Shown: positions 33,711-44,564 of the stretch, in pieces
Layout: every line of letters starts with the position of its first letter
How positions within the stretch are numbered: the first letter of the stretch is position 1
NCBI RefSeq assembly: GCF_000151315.2
Contig: NW_011887296.1
Span: 1,188,660 to 1,252,659 of the forward strand
DNA length: 64,000 nt
DNA from: Capsaspora owczarzaki ATCC 30864
Lineage: Eukaryota > Opisthokonta > Filasterea
Reading direction: 5' to 3'
Notes under the pieces: generated by a model
What the model was told of the DNA's origin: nothing
Database searches by the model: none
The model's input: only the letters and a program-made list of their open reading frames with translations
Made by a program: the position numbers and the translations under genes

Positions 33711-36700
33711 CCCAAACATGGCGTCGGAGTCGGATCTGCGTCTGGGTGGGCTTCGTCGTCCTCAGCATTGCCACCGCTCTGCCTCGCATTCAAGGGCGCA
33801 GTGCTCTCGTCGTACGGCCAGCGGGACATTCATCGCATCGACGCTGCTGCTGATGCTGCTGCTGCTGCTGCGTCGTCACAGAATAGCACCAATGCAATGG
33901 ATGACGATGCGTCGAGCGTCACCTCGTCCATCCTAGCGCGGCGAAGGCGGCGAAGGCGGAGACTGCGTCGTCATCACCGTCATCAGTCTGCGACGGCTAC
34001 TGCTGCTGCTGCTACTGCGACCACGACCACCATGACGGCCACGAATGCCTCTGGAATGGGCGGCGTTGCGTTGCAGCAGCCGAGCTACAGGGGCATCCCG
34101 ATCGGCGTGGATGCGAGCGTTCTGGACGCTGAGCTGCAGGCGCTCGAATGGCGTCGCGCGGGTCGTCGGAGCGATGACTCGGACGCGATCCATCCGTCCT
34201 CCTCCTTCTCCATGTCCCTGCAAGACCAGTCAAGCTCTGCAACGTCAACCGACTCGGATGACGACGACGACGACGACGACGATGACGATCAAGGCTTCGA
34301 CGATGATGATCAAGACTTCGACGATGATCAAGATCAAGATCAAGTCAATCCCGCGAGTCGGCCGCATTGGCGGGCGCAACCGCGTCGGCTCGATAGTACC
34401 GCATCGCTAGTGTCTGAAAACCCTGCAGATCGACTGCAAGCGCATCCAGCATCCTCGCAGGAGGAGGTCGACTGCATTGATCCAGAGATGCTCGGGTTGT
34501 TCTGCCTGCCGAACGGCATTCGCTTTTCACGTTCTCAAGGAAAGCCCGTCTTTTACACGTTCGTAATGACCTTGTCGGACGGAACGCGGCTGTACGGCGC
34601 CAATCTGCTCTTCCACGAGCGCGTCACTTCGCCGAACGTCCGGATTGCGCTCCGCATGCTCAGTGACATTTACAAGATTGAGCACTTTGATGGCGCGGCA
34701 GTCCCTCCAAGCATTCTGCCCTTCCTAGTTGGTGACGAGTCCACCCCATTGTTTGCACCAAAAGTCTTGTGCATCACCTCCGTCTACCCGGCCTTTACGG
34801 CCTTCCGCGAGTATCTCACCCAGCTCCATTCGAGCTTTGTAGAAGTGGAGACGGACATTCCCCTCGAATGCTTTGTGCACAACCTTGGTGAGTTTGAATG
34901 TATGAGGGACGTGGGCATGATATTCAGGGCATTCGTCTGGATCGACTCACTTTCTCTCGACTCGCAAAATTCCCGATTTTTTTTTATCTTTGAGTAGTGG
35001 AGGAAGTCCCGCTTCCCCGACCCAACCAGATTGTCGAGTTCAAGTGCCGGGAAAGCATCTTTGTGACACGACCAGCGACGGACGAGCTTCCTTTGTTTGA
35101 CTTTTCCTTCATGCCGTTGTTCAAGTGTCTTGGTAAGAGTCCGACGACCACTCCGCCTCACTGCCAGCTCACACTGCCAGCTCACACTCCCCACTGTTCC
35201 TTGCACACTCTTCTCATCGCTTGCAGGTCTTGATAACGTCCTCGTGCTGTTTCGGTGCCTGCTGGCGGAACAGCGCATCGTCCTCAAATCGCGCGACTTG
35301 GAGCTCTTGTCGCCATGCGTGCTGGCGGCAGAGTCGCTCTTGTATCCATTGCACTGGCAGCACATCTTTATTCCGATTCTTCCACTTGAACTCCGGCACT
35401 TTTTGCAGTCGCCAGTGCCCTATGTCGTTGGAATGGCGTGCGTTGCGCCCGAGGCGTCTAATTTGTCCGACAGCTACGAGAGCGACCGGGCGAACGCATC
35501 GGCAGAGGCCCTGCCCCGGTCGGCGTCAACGTCTCCGCCACGGCGTGACTCTGCCGGCAACTTGAACCTGATGCACGACGATGATGCACACACTGATCGC
35601 CAGGTCCAGAAAAAGAAGGTCTTTCGCTCGTTCAGTGTCGAGGAAGCCGGCCTGGCGCCGGAGGAGGTCGAGCAAGTGGTCTGGGTTGACTTGGACGCAG
35701 GAACGGTGATTGTTCCGGTGACGGACGAGCCCGTGCCGCGGCTGCCCTTGACTCATTACGAGACGCTCTACTCAAAGCTCTATTCGACGCTTGCCACTCA
35801 CCTCAACTCTGTCGAAGCAGAGCGTCTGGCCACCCATTCTGGCGACAGTGCTGCGGAGGCGCAAAACTCTGCTGCGTTTCTGGACGCCCATGAGCGACAA
35901 CTCACCATGGTTATTCGCATGGCCTTTGTTGAGTTTTTCGCCGGCGTGCTTGACGGCTACGAGGACTTTGTGGTGGACAGCGAAGCAGTGGTCCATGGCC
36001 GGGCGGATGATAAGACAGACGCGGCGGGCGCTGGATTGAAGGATTCCTCTGAAAGAGATCGAAGCCAAGATCCATCATCATCGATGCCAGGCACCCGCCA
36101 AGATTTGCAGTTGCCACCGGCTGGCTTGCGACGGCGACGACATAGCTTTTCGGCTCACATGAGCGTCCCAAGTCACTTTAGCGTTTCCAGTGTCGATCAA
36201 GACATTGCATTGCGTGAGGCAGAGTCGCGGCTCGCCCTGCAGCAATTGCAGCTGCAGCAGCATCAACAACAGCAACAGCAGAACAACTCGGATCAATCTC
36301 GCACTCGTGTTGGGAGCTTGACGCACATGATTTCGTCCTTTTTGAATCCTCCTCCTCCTGGCAACGACCCCCCTGCCTTGGAGGGCACCGCTTCGGACGA
36401 GCTGACCCGCATGTCTGCCTCGACAGAGTTGTATCCCGAGCCAATTCTGGGCGGCGAGTCTCGGGGTGGCTCGACCATCGCGGCTTTCATGCGGAAACGC
36501 ACACGTCGACCCAGCATTGGAGGTGGCAGCGTCAGTTCATTGCAATTGTCGATGGGCGGAGACGGTTCTGAAACACCTGGTGGCACGTCCCTCGCCTCCG
36601 TCACGCGCAAGATTATGCTGCGCTTGGCCACGACAGCAACAGCTCGCACAGACGACGGCTGGCTGACCAATTTTGACACGGCTGGGTTTGTCGCCGACAA

Positions 36701-39494
36701 GCCCAGCAGCGACCGCTCCTTTTTGGTGCACTTGCTTTCCACCCAGGCCTTCCATGCGTTCATTGACGATCGCCGAGTCAGCCCCGAGCTCCAGTTCTTT
36801 GATTTGTGCCTGCGCAAGTCGAGCTATCGCTTCCGCTACTTGGTGGCGCCCACGCAACAGCCGTTGCCTGTCGCCACTGCCAGCCAGGTGATGCCACCAC
36901 CGACTGCCATTGTCGGGCGGACTCGCCCACCGCCCCTCCTGGCGCCTAGTCTTGACGGCGACTCGCTGGATCAGATTCACATCCGAGGGTTGCTTTCTGC
37001 CTTTGGCAGCAGTGCCAGCGCTGGATCCATCCAAAATCAGTTCATGTCCTCGGCGAGTGGTGGTGGTGGTGGCAACGCTGCTGGTACTCCTACAACGGCT
37101 TCTATGGGTGGCGATGCAAGCAGCGGATTTCTCTCGACCGACGACCACAATCTGACCGCCTTGCTGTTTACTTCTGGTCGTCGCAAAGACGGCTTTCGTG
37201 CGCCGGAGCCTCGGCCAGCCATGTTTGCCAATCACCCGCGCTCTCTCGCCAAAGGCCACTTTCCGCTCTTGTCCACCCAGACCACGAGTGTGTCCGCTTC
37301 TGGTCCGATGGACGCGCGAACTGGACCCGCCTCGCAAGCCGCTGCGGCTGTTGTCGCTCCGCCCGAAGCGTTTGGCCCTGGAACAGCCCTTGGTGTGGAG
37401 CAGCATGCCGACACTCTGCTCTCTGACGGCAGCGATGCAGACGCTCTTTCGCAGCACCCCCACATCGCCGTCACGACTCCAAATGTGGCAATGGACAACA
37501 TGGCTGCAGCAGCATTTGCGGTGCGTGCGACTCCGCGACGCACCTTGCAGGATCGGAGCCGCTTGCTGGACGAGGAGGGCTTCGAGCCCGTGTCTGTGTT
37601 TGCATCGTCGGCTCCCGCCGCACTCGACGCTGGTGGCTTTGCCAATGGAGCAGAGATGGACGAGGGCGAGGCGACGGCCAGCCTGTCCTTTGGCCTGACC
37701 ACGCCTCAGGTGGCCAGTCGATCCGGGATGTCTATCACCGCCTCCAGTGAGACACTGCGCTTTGTGTCACCGTCCACCATGCCGATTACCAGCGTGGACG
37801 CGTCGACCCCAACAGCGGCTCGTGGCGCTGCTGCCAATCGATTGATTGCAGACTCCTTCCGAGGGAGGGGTTCCTACCAGCAGCTGCCCGATAGCAGCAG
37901 CCAGCAAAGTGTTCTTTCAAGCAATGACAAGTACTGTGCCGAGATGCTTGCGGCCGTGAATGCGATTGTTCATCGCCTCATCAAGCTGCACGCAACCAGC
38001 TCCTTCCCCGAGGTCGCCGCAAAGTTTGAACGCGCCGCAGCACGCTCACAATCTTCTTCCTCATCGAGCACGGCAGCAAAGACATCATCAAGAAGGCTGG
38101 GCTTGGGACAAAATCCGAATAATGGTTCTGCCAAGCAGCTCGGCCTGAGTACCACGTTATTTGAGAAGAAGCTGCACCGACGCAGCCTATCCTACGATGG
38201 CCAAGTTGCCAACGCGGATGTGACTGGTCTAGCCGAGACGAATGGTCTCAATGGCGCCGAGAGCTCTGCCGCAACTAGAAACCCAAGCCAACGCCAGCCC
38301 GGCGGAGCCGCGTCATCGTCCCAGGCAGACTCCACCGTCCAGCTGCGAGATTCTACCAGACACAACCAAGAAACGCTGGTGACACTTCTCTGCCTGACCT
38401 TGGAGCGGATTTGGGCCCACGGCTTGAAAATGTCCCTCGGCAAGTCCAGTTTCTGGCAGCTACTGCAACTGTCCGAGCAGGCGGTAGACTTGGAGCCCAT
38501 CGTCCAACTCAAAGAGCTTCGATCGGGTTTTGCGCGAGGCCGGGCCTGGGTTCGCTATTGCCTCGAGCGCAGAATTTTAGCGCAGCAGGTGGACAGGGCG
38601 ATGGCTGAGGCGGATCCTTACTTGGCGTTGTATCATCCTACTGCCTTCCTGTGCAATCCCGAGTTGCGCCTGGCTTTGATTATTGCCCTCGCCGGATTGT
38701 CCATGGTAGAGAGCTCAGAGTTTTCCGCCTCGTACGAGCTGCCGTCGCGACCCGCTCGCGCTTCAGAAATGCTGTCTCACGGCATTCAGGTGCAGCGTCG
38801 GCGCATGATGTCGTTCCGACTCTCTCAGGTTGGGGCCTCAGGAAGTGTCGAGTTTGATGCTTCGGCAGTGCCACCGCGTGAGGAGCAGACGCACTCCGCC
38901 ACGGCCACCACGACCACCACCACCACTCCTACTCCTACAACCACGTCCAATTCGTCCAACAATGCGACGCGCTCGCGCAGTCAGTCATCCAGCATGCTCA
39001 TTGTCGGCCCCGAGAAGCCAGGAGTCCTGCATCCAGTCTCGTTAGACCTGAAGCCGCCATTACTCCTCAGGTCCGCCGCCCATCCGAACTCCTCGCGGCA
39101 AACGACGACGTCGTTCAACGCCCCGATTCAGAATCCGCTTCATGTGAGTGCCAGTGCTGGTGCCAGTGCTGCGTTACCTCCCGCCAATCCACCAGAGCTG
39201 GTCCATTCAGCCTCTGCCGCGTCTGGCCTGTTCCAACGGATGCGCAAAGGTGCATCACAAGCACCCACGTCCCAGCAACCATCGTCCTCGATGTCCCTTC
39301 AGGACGTGCTCGAGGACCTGGACTGTGAACGTCAGACGGCGCGGTTGCTCCGCACCGAGTTGGCGTCGGCAATGCTCAAGATGGCCGAGTACGAAAGCCG
39401 TCAACGCGCATCCCTGTCGCCACTCGGCTCTGATGCTGCGAGCGGGAGCACCACGACTCGAGCCTACGATTCGCTTCCGTCCACCACGTTATGA
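33435..39494 (+). CDS. DENND5-like DENN-RUN domain protein, putative Rab GEF (3 exons)
   Basis: DENN proteins activate Rab GTPases; DENND5 (Rab6IP1) links Rab6 and Rab39 traffic. Exons are 33435-34887, 34998-35132 and one 4.27-kb exon, 35227-39494, giving 1951 residues. The N-terminal 330 residues are low complexity (His-, Ala-Thr-, Arg- and Asp-rich). uDENN begins at about LGLFCLPNGIRFSRSQGKP. The central motif VEEVPLPRPNQIVEFKC and LPLFDFSFMPLFKCLGLDNV match DENND5 strongly, then LHWQHIFIPILPLELRHFL. Later LVTLLCLTLERIWAHGLKMS and FARGRAWVRYCLERRILAQQ form a RUN domain as in DENND5 RUN1. The remaining 300 residues are disordered with a final short coiled coil; I find no PLAT or second RUN domain. 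Confidence 0.85.
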
Positions 39495-39717
39495 GTTTCT
39501 TTCGGAGCATTGGTTTCGATCGATGATCACAAAAAAATACAACCAAACCAATTACAACCAATTTTACTTTGAATTTGGAGTAAATGCAGCTTTTACTTTG
39601 GAAGCAGCTTTGCCGACCAATCGTAAACACGAAACAAAAGGAAAAAGAAAAAGAAAACGAAAAAAAAGAGGAAACGACACAACTGAACGACACAATACCA
39701 AAAACCAAGCAGCTCTT

Positions 39718-41667
39718 CTACAAATGGGCTTGGGTCGAGTGTGCCCAGGCCTTGGCCAATTGATAGGCAATGGCGAACGGAGGGGGTAGCCGGAAGTTGG
39801 CGCTGGCGCTGTTGGTGCGGGAGCGAGGGGCAGAGGACGATCGCTGGGCGGGCGTGGGCATGGTGTCTGTTGACTTGCTGAGTGCATCAAGGAGCTGCTC
39901 GCGCGTCACCCATTGGCAGGACTCGAGCTCCTTGTCGTGCAGTTGAATGTCGGTGGACAGGGCTTGCGCAAAGCAGCCAATCATCAAGGACGATGGGAAG
40001 GGGAAGGGTTGGCTGGTGTAGTAGGTGACATCGCCCACCAGAATGCCGGCTTCCTCGTAAATCTCGCGGCGGACAGCCGTTTCGATGGTCTCGCCAACCT
40101 CCATAAAGCCGGACAAACACGAATAGACCGTTGGCGGGAAGCTTTTTTGGCGTCCGAGCAAGACCTTTTTGCGATCGGGGCTGAGAACGAGCATAATCAC
40201 AACAGGGTCGACGCGAGGGTAGGCAAAGTTGTGAACGCCCGATTGCGACAGACACTCCACGTTGCTGCACTTGCGCTTGTACCCGGCCTCCGCTGGCTGA
40301 GTGGCGCTGCCGCATGCGGCGCAGAACTTGTGGCGAGCATGCCAGTCGATGACTGCCGCAGCCTGACCGACAAGTGCTGCATCACCAGGCGACAACAAGA
40401 ACGAGGCAGGCCGCATTCGCTGGAACTCTTGCACCAAGGGCGTCTCGAGGTTGCGCAGAGGCGCAGCAGCAGTGGCAGCGAGTGGTCGAGCAGCACCCGC
40501 GGACGCCAGAGGCGTGGTGGCCGCGCTCGACCCCGGACCGGGGCTCGGCGGCTGCGAGGACGGACGTGAGGCTGGTCGACTGCCGTTGCCGGTGGTGGTT
40601 GTGGTGGTGGTGGTGGTTGCCTGGATGGAGGAGACGTCAATGGCAAATAGCACGCGCTTGACTGATGTAGAAAAGACGGGCTTGCGCTTCTTGGGCACCG
40701 TTTGAGTACTTGGTGAAGCGGGGCGAGACGCGGAAGCTGCTCCGGCAGTGGACGGTGAGGTCAAGGCAGCAATGGTCACAAGGGGGGACTGATCGACTGT
40801 TGAGGAGGAGGAGGAGGAGGAGGCCTCTACGGCGGCAAGCACGTCGCTGGCAGGGGAAGCACCGGCTGCTGCAGACGCGGGAAGGAGCACGTCGTCCGAT
40901 GAGGCAGTTGGCAGATTCTTTGCGGCGACTTCGAGCGGTTTTGCGCCAAGCAGAATCCAAGTCGCGCCACGAGCGAGATAGGAGCTCACTTCGTCATGGG
41001 TGAGCCAAGCGATGCGCATGCCCTTTTGCACTGCAGCTTCGTCGTCAACGTTCGCGGTCGGGAGTTTGAGCAACGGACGCATTTCACTGAACGCGAGGAA
41101 GCGGGTGGCCGAGTGTTGGAGCGCCTCGTCCAGCCAAGCAGCGTCGGATCGTTGCAAGTGGCACCGGTCGATGTCGCTTGCGCCAAAAAAGCAAGGCGTC
41201 GAGGGAGCAGTGATGCGAAGGTGCTCGGCCAAAGGGAGGTAAGCGGGCGGAACGCTTGAGGTGCTTGAGGTGCTTGAGCTTGTCGTCGTGGTTGTGGCAG
41301 CAGTAGTGTTAGTATTCGTAGTGGCAGCACTCGTCGTAGATGCAGATGGAGTGGCATGGTGATGGCCGTACTTGTCAAACAGCTTGTCTACGTCCACATG
41401 GCCCCAAAACGCGGCAATGGTCCGTGCGGTCATGCCCGAGTCGTTTGTGAGCGCGGGGTTGACGCGTCGGGAGGCCAGCAGAGCGTCGACGACCTCGACA
41501 TGACCCCCGCGGCAGGCCAGCATGAGCGGCGTCCATGCGCGCGAGTCTGGCGCGTCGAGTGCGAGGCGGGAAGCGGATGATGACAATCCCATCTCGACCA
41601 AGCGGCGCACAGTCACGACGTCGCCCGTCGATGCCGCAGCGAGCAGCTGGCGTTCGAGAGCGAGCAT
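39718..41667 (-). CDS. NUDT12: NUDT12-like peroxisomal NADH pyrophosphatase with ankyrin repeats (single exon)
   Basis: NUDT12 cleaves NADH and NAD-capped RNA. This intronless frame gives 649 residues (human 462). The start at 41667 (MLALERQLLAAASTG) is the first ATG in frame and opens directly into ankyrin repeats (AWTPLMLACRGGHVEVVDAL, TARTIAAFWGHVDVDKLFDK). A long Ser/Thr/Ala linker lies inside the NUDIX-like N-terminal domain. The zinc ribbon is CAACGS with CSNVEC. The Nudix box GFMEVGETIETAVRREIYEE plus AGI is a perfect match to GX5EX7REUXEEXGU, followed by SQPFPFPSS, the NADH pyrophosphatase SQPWPFPxS motif. The protein ends AHL, a canonical-type PTS1 peroxisomal signal. The frame stays open about 530 bases upstream without an ATG. 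It converges with the DENN gene (223 bp apart). Confidence 0.92.
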   Translation of the reverse strand: MLALERQLLAAASTGDVVTVRRLVEMGLSSSASRLALDAPDSRAWTPLMLACRGGHVEVVDALLASRRVNPALTNDSGMTARTIAAFWGHVDVDKLFDKYGHHHATPSASTTSAATTNTNTTAATTTTTSSSTSSTSSVPPAYLPLAEHLRITAPSTPCFFGASDIDRCHLQRSDAAWLDEALQHSATRFLAFSEMRPLLKLPTANVDDEAAVQKGMRIAWLTHDEVSSYLARGATWILLGAKPLEVAAKNLPTASSDDVLLPASAAAGASPASDVLAAVEASSSSSSSTVDQSPLVTIAALTSPSTAGAASASRPASPSTQTVPKKRKPVFSTSVKRVLFAIDVSSIQATTTTTTTTTGNGSRPASRPSSQPPSPGPGSSAATTPLASAGAARPLAATAAAPLRNLETPLVQEFQRMRPASFLLSPGDAALVGQAAAVIDWHARHKFCAACGSATQPAEAGYKRKCSNVECLSQSGVHNFAYPRVDPVVIMLVLSPDRKKVLLGRQKSFPPTVYSCLSGFMEVGETIETAVRREIYEEAGILVGDVTYYTSQPFPFPSSLMIGCFAQALSTDIQLHDKELESCQWVTREQLLDALSKSTDTMPTPAQRSSSAPRSRTNSASANFRLPPPFAIAYQLAKAWAHSTQAHL

Positions 41668-41964
41668 TCCTGCGGGTTTCCACTGGGCAAGCGTCGAGGA
41701 TGAGCAAGTGGGTGAGCAAGTGGATGAGAACGCGGCGGCGGTCGGAGCAGCAGCAGCGGGTTGCAGTTGCTTGCTAATGCTGTTGCTGTTGTTGGATGCT
41801 GCTGCCAGAGTGGAGCGCAGCTGCAGCAGGGTGGCTGAGCGTGGCAGTGATGACGATGAGAAGCAGCGGTAGCGGTGGTTGTTGGAAGGCCGCAGCAGCA
41901 CAGAGTCGCTGGTCGGAGGTGGAAGAGTTAAGAAGAAGGCGGGACCACGAGTGGGAGCGACCGC

Positions 41965-41996
<32 letters not shown>

Positions 41997-42658
41997 AGGA
42001 TGAGGATGAGAAGAGAGAGGACGAGGAGGAGGAGGACGAGGAGGAGAGGACGAGTGCAGTGGATGCTGAGATGCGGAAGGCAGAGGCAGCAGCAACAGCA
42101 GCAGCAGCAGTGAGGGCGGCAGAAGAAGAAGAAATAGCCGTGGTTTTGAAAATTTGAAAAAGGAAAAAAAAAAAAAAAAAAACTGAGAAAAGAAACAAAG
42201 AGGGTGTGGTGGATGACGATTCAGAATTCAGAATTCAGAATTCAGATTGAAAGACGCCGGAAGATGCGGTAGGCATGTTTGTGGGATCAGATCAGGTCAG
42301 ATCAGATCAACTAAAGAGAAAGGAGCGCAAAGACTGAAAAAATCAACCGAAGAGCGTTTTGTAGCTCAGAACAGCTCAGAAAGGGAGATATGGCAATGCA
42401 AGTTGGTTCTTGCAAAAGACAACAGCAAGTCGAGAAACCAAGAGACACGACCGAAACACGGCCGAAACACGACCGAAACAAAAGCCAAGACATTTTCAAA
42501 CCAAAAAACGTTGCATGTTATGTTGCATTTTGGAATAAAAGCACAAAAGACGGAGAAAAAGCAATTCCACTACCAAAACCAATCAACTTAGGGGACGACT
42601 CGCACAAACCAGGCGAAAGAGAAGCGTGCTGCGCTTTGATCTCAAATCTTCCTCAACC
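41668..42658. other. low-complexity region between NUDT12 and ALYREF
   Basis: The first 500 bases continue the open NUDT12 frame on the minus strand as Ser- and Ala-rich runs with no methionine; they may be leader, or coding if a non-ATG start or an upstream exon is used. The rest is A-rich plus-strand sequence with a triple GAATTCA repeat at 42221-42244. Both flanking genes read on the minus strand. Confidence 0.4.
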
Positions 42659-44304
42659 TCAGTTCTGAACAACCGCACAAACAAAGAGTGAGTCCTTGAA
42701 AAAGTGTGTACAACAGCCTCTGTTAACTTTCTACGTACAGCAAAGTAGCTGTCGAGCTGCGAGTCGAGGGTCTCGCTGCTGGCAGGCGCCTCACGCGGAG
42801 CACGCTCTTGACGGGCAGGGCGCTCTGGGCGGGCACCACGGTCTTGACGACCACGAGCACCTCGATCGCCGCCACGACGATCATCGCGGTCGCCGCGGCT
42901 GCTCGAGCGATCGTTGTGGCGACGCTCGCCAGAGTATGTCGGGGCGTGCTGCTGGTAGCCCTGGTAGAGTTGCTCCAAGGCTCTGCAAATGGACAAAGCA
43001 GTGTTGGTAAAGTGCCATCTACACACACGCGCAGCATCATTCGACGAGAACGTACTGCACAGGGATGATGGTTGGCTGGGCAAAGCCAGAGTGCTGCTGC
43101 TGTTGAGGCACGGCCGGTGCGGACGAAGCCGACGATGTGATCAAACCAATCACCATGACGCGGTCTGTTCAGACAAGAACAAGAAGAGCAAGAAGAACAA
43201 GAAGAAAGAAGAAGGGCAAAAAGTGAGCATGAAGGCGCACAATGACCCAGCCGAGACAAACGAAACAAAAACGAAAAAAATCAAAAAAAAAATCCCTTCA
43301 TCCATACTGTCAAGCTGAAGGCCGTGGAACTTGTCACGGGCAGCCTTGGCAGCAGCCAGCGAGCTGAAGACGACGTGGGCAATGACAGTGTCTGAGCCGG
43401 GTGCAGAGAAGATGTTGACGCTGGTCGGGTTGTTGTTGGCAAAGAGCTCGGACATGTCGTTCTTGTTAATGTTGGCAGCGAGGTTGCCGACCACGAGCGA
43501 GACCTCCGACGAGGATCCTGCGGCAGACAGACGTCCATGCACACCCGATCCAATCGCAACGGGCGCCTGGATGAACGCGGCGGCTGCGAACGGTCCAGAG
43601 TCGTCCGCCTGGAAGTTGTCTTCGTCGTCCTCGTCGTCCTCGAACTCGTCGCGTTGCTAATCCCAGGGACAAGATCGTGAGAGCAAACAGTGCGTAGGCA
43701 AAGAGGGTCCAAAGCGCAAGGGGCGATCCAGCAGCGCAGAGTTGAGACAAAGCAAAAAACAAGAACAAAAACAAAAAAAAAAAAAAAAAAACACAAAAAA
43801 AAACCCATACAAAAGAGTAAGCAACGGTTTTGATACCCAATCATAGACGCGTTGGTTAGCACGATCGTAAGCAAACCCAGCTGCAGTCCAAACAAACCGC
43901 TCTGCTATTTCTCTATCGGCAGAACTTTCCCGCCTCCCCCTGCCTCCCTCCGTTCCACAAACACCCCCCCGCCCCCGCCTCCATAAGGCACTCACACGAT
44001 GGGCAGGGAATGGCTGGCGACGGCGGCCACGGGCGGATGCGCGATCGCCTCGGATGGGACCGCCATCGCGGGACGGCGCGCGACGATCGCCACCAGTGCT
44101 GCTGCTGCTGTTGCTGCTGCGGGGACCACTGCGACGGCCGCCTCCGTTGCTAGTGCTGGTGCTGGTGCCGGCCGCAGCGGGAGCGGCGTCGGACGAGGCG
44201 GGCTTCTTGCGATCCTTGGGGCGGCTGGCGATAATGTCGTCCAGCGACATGGACAGTTTGGAACTGACGCTGTCTGCTGGGGCTGCTGCTGCTGCTTCAC
44301 TCAT
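42659..44304 (-). CDS. ALYREF: ALYREF/Yra1-type mRNA export adaptor (6 exons)
   Basis: ALYREF joins the TREX complex to spliced mRNA and recruits NXF1. Exons are 43996-44304, 43308-43656, 43056-43164, 42739-42982 and a final 6-nt coding piece, 42659-42664, all phase-consistent, giving 338 residues. The N terminus has the UAP56-binding motif in KLSMSLDDIIASRPKDRKK, matching human MDMSLDDIIKLN. A divergent RRM follows (VSLVVGNLAANINKNDMSEL through FHGLQLDNRVMVIGL). The C terminus is Arg/Gly/Asp-rich and ends with SSETLDSQLDSYFAN, the second UAP56-binding motif (human EELDAQLDAYNARMD). Intron 1 holds the longest poly-T tract of the gene (as poly-A on the plus strand, near 43.78 kb). Reading through the last donor would give a longer, unrelated tail. 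Confidence 0.88.
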
Positions 44305-44564
44305 GGATGTTGGTGGTCGTGTGGATTTTTTGAATGGACTGGATTGTGGGAGAAAACAAAATAAAATAAAATAAATAACTATTGGAATAAGCACGCAATG
44401 CAATAGCAACGATTGAACTGGAAGATGATGAACTCGACACGATGTGAGCCACTGCAAATGCCCCTGCCTGCTCTTTGTTGCTTTGGGCGTTCTTATGAAC
44501 TCGAACGTAACTGTACAATGGCAAGATCGAATCATTCTCCTCCAAAAAATGGCTGGATCCCGAC

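Noticed and set aside
41668-42198. N-terminal extension of NUDT12 with Ser/Ala runs and a weak mitochondrial-presequence look
   Set aside because: The frame is open but contains no ATG. The ankyrin repeats begin right at the ATG at 41667, as expected for NUDT12.
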